Shown: one piece after another, positions 63,999 to 64,000 of the stretch
Layout: every line of letters begins with the position of its first letter
Position numbering within the stretch: position 1 is the stretch's first letter
Source: Mariniphaga sediminis
Lineage (GTDB): Bacteria; Bacteroidota; Bacteroidia; Bacteroidales; Prolixibacteraceae
Direction: 5' to 3'
Length of the DNA stretch: 64,000 nucleotides
Assembly: GCF_003573545.1 (NCBI RefSeq)
Contig: NZ_QWET01000013.1
Location: forward strand, 62,001-126,000
The notes under the pieces: model-generated
Databases searched by the model: none
What the model was told of the DNA's origin: nothing
What the model saw: only the letters and a program-made list of their open reading frames with translations
Program-made: the position numbers and the translations under genes

Positions 63999-64000
63999 GA

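Noticed and set aside
1-64000. tRNA, rRNA, CRISPR, phage or insertion-sequence genes
   Set aside because: Reading both strands I found no cloverleaf-like GGTTCGANTCC regions in a tRNA context, no regularly spaced repeats and no transposase, integrase or phage proteins. A tRNA search program would be decisive.

Overview
The window looks like chromosomal DNA of a Bacteroidota member, most likely a marine or anaerobic Marinilabiliales/Prolixibacteraceae-type organism (lineage inferred, not searched). The evidence is a SusC/SusD pair, the type IX secretion protein PorQ, DUF5683 and NigD-like proteins, an unfused parA-parB followed by DUF5683 and an MltD-type lytic transglycosylase, starts without clear Shine-Dalgarno sites, and promoters of the Bacteroidota TAnnTTTG type. 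I found no rRNA, tRNA, CRISPR array, transposase or phage gene.

Layout. 1-4.6 kb: a YbhF/S/R-like drug or lipid ABC exporter (two ATPases, two ABC-2 permeases). Each of its first two junctions is interrupted by a gene of the S23/four-helix-bundle family, one broken and one intact, with matching flanks. 4.6-5.2 kb: a non-coding stretch with a long hairpin and copy A of a dispersed multi-hairpin repeat (copy B at 17.65-17.87 kb). 5.2-15.5 kb: a minus-strand uptake and degradation locus in the order PqaA-like esterase, PKD lipoprotein, SusC, SusD, strong terminator, membrane-anchored PHP-domain protein, secreted ceramidase-like hydrolase. 15.6-17.2 kb: pabB and a pabC-like gene. 18.0-21.8 kb: 2-oxoacid dehydrogenase E1 (alpha and beta fused) and E2, divergent from a GntR/UTRA regulator and an alpha/beta hydrolase across a palindrome-rich promoter.

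24-43.4 kb is mainly a plus-strand housekeeping block: aspartate kinase, EamA transporter, YkgJ-like protein, porQ, cmk-ispH, priA, heptose kinase, parA-parB-DUF5683-mltD, then (after a hypothetical gene and purE on the minus strand) hpt-adk-obg-PAP2-MutS-like.

43.6-47.7 kb: a UroD/MtaA-like protein, GH29 alpha-L-fucosidase and hexokinase. 47.7-49.4 kb: an orphan hybrid histidine kinase. 49.8-53.2 kb: glycerol metabolism, with glpK and a glycerol facilitator divergent from gpsA. 53.3-54.8 kb: a tryptophanase-family lyase whose active-site residues match tyrosine phenol-lyase. 55-58.6 kb: free methionine sulfoxide reductase, hisS, a stand-alone GroES and two thioredoxin/glutaredoxin proteins, forming a small redox/stress group. 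58.9-64 kb: NigD-like lipoprotein, CPA2 antiporter, DUF2851 protein, TrmH-family methyltransferase, and the C-terminus of an arginine deiminase cut by the window edge.

Most worth a second look: the S23 cassettes with shared ends inside the ABC operon, the dispersed hairpin repeat, the SusCD locus with lipid/ester-type rather than glycan-type enzymes, the nested palindromes with a nearly leaderless gntR start, and the tyrosine phenol-lyase-like active site.
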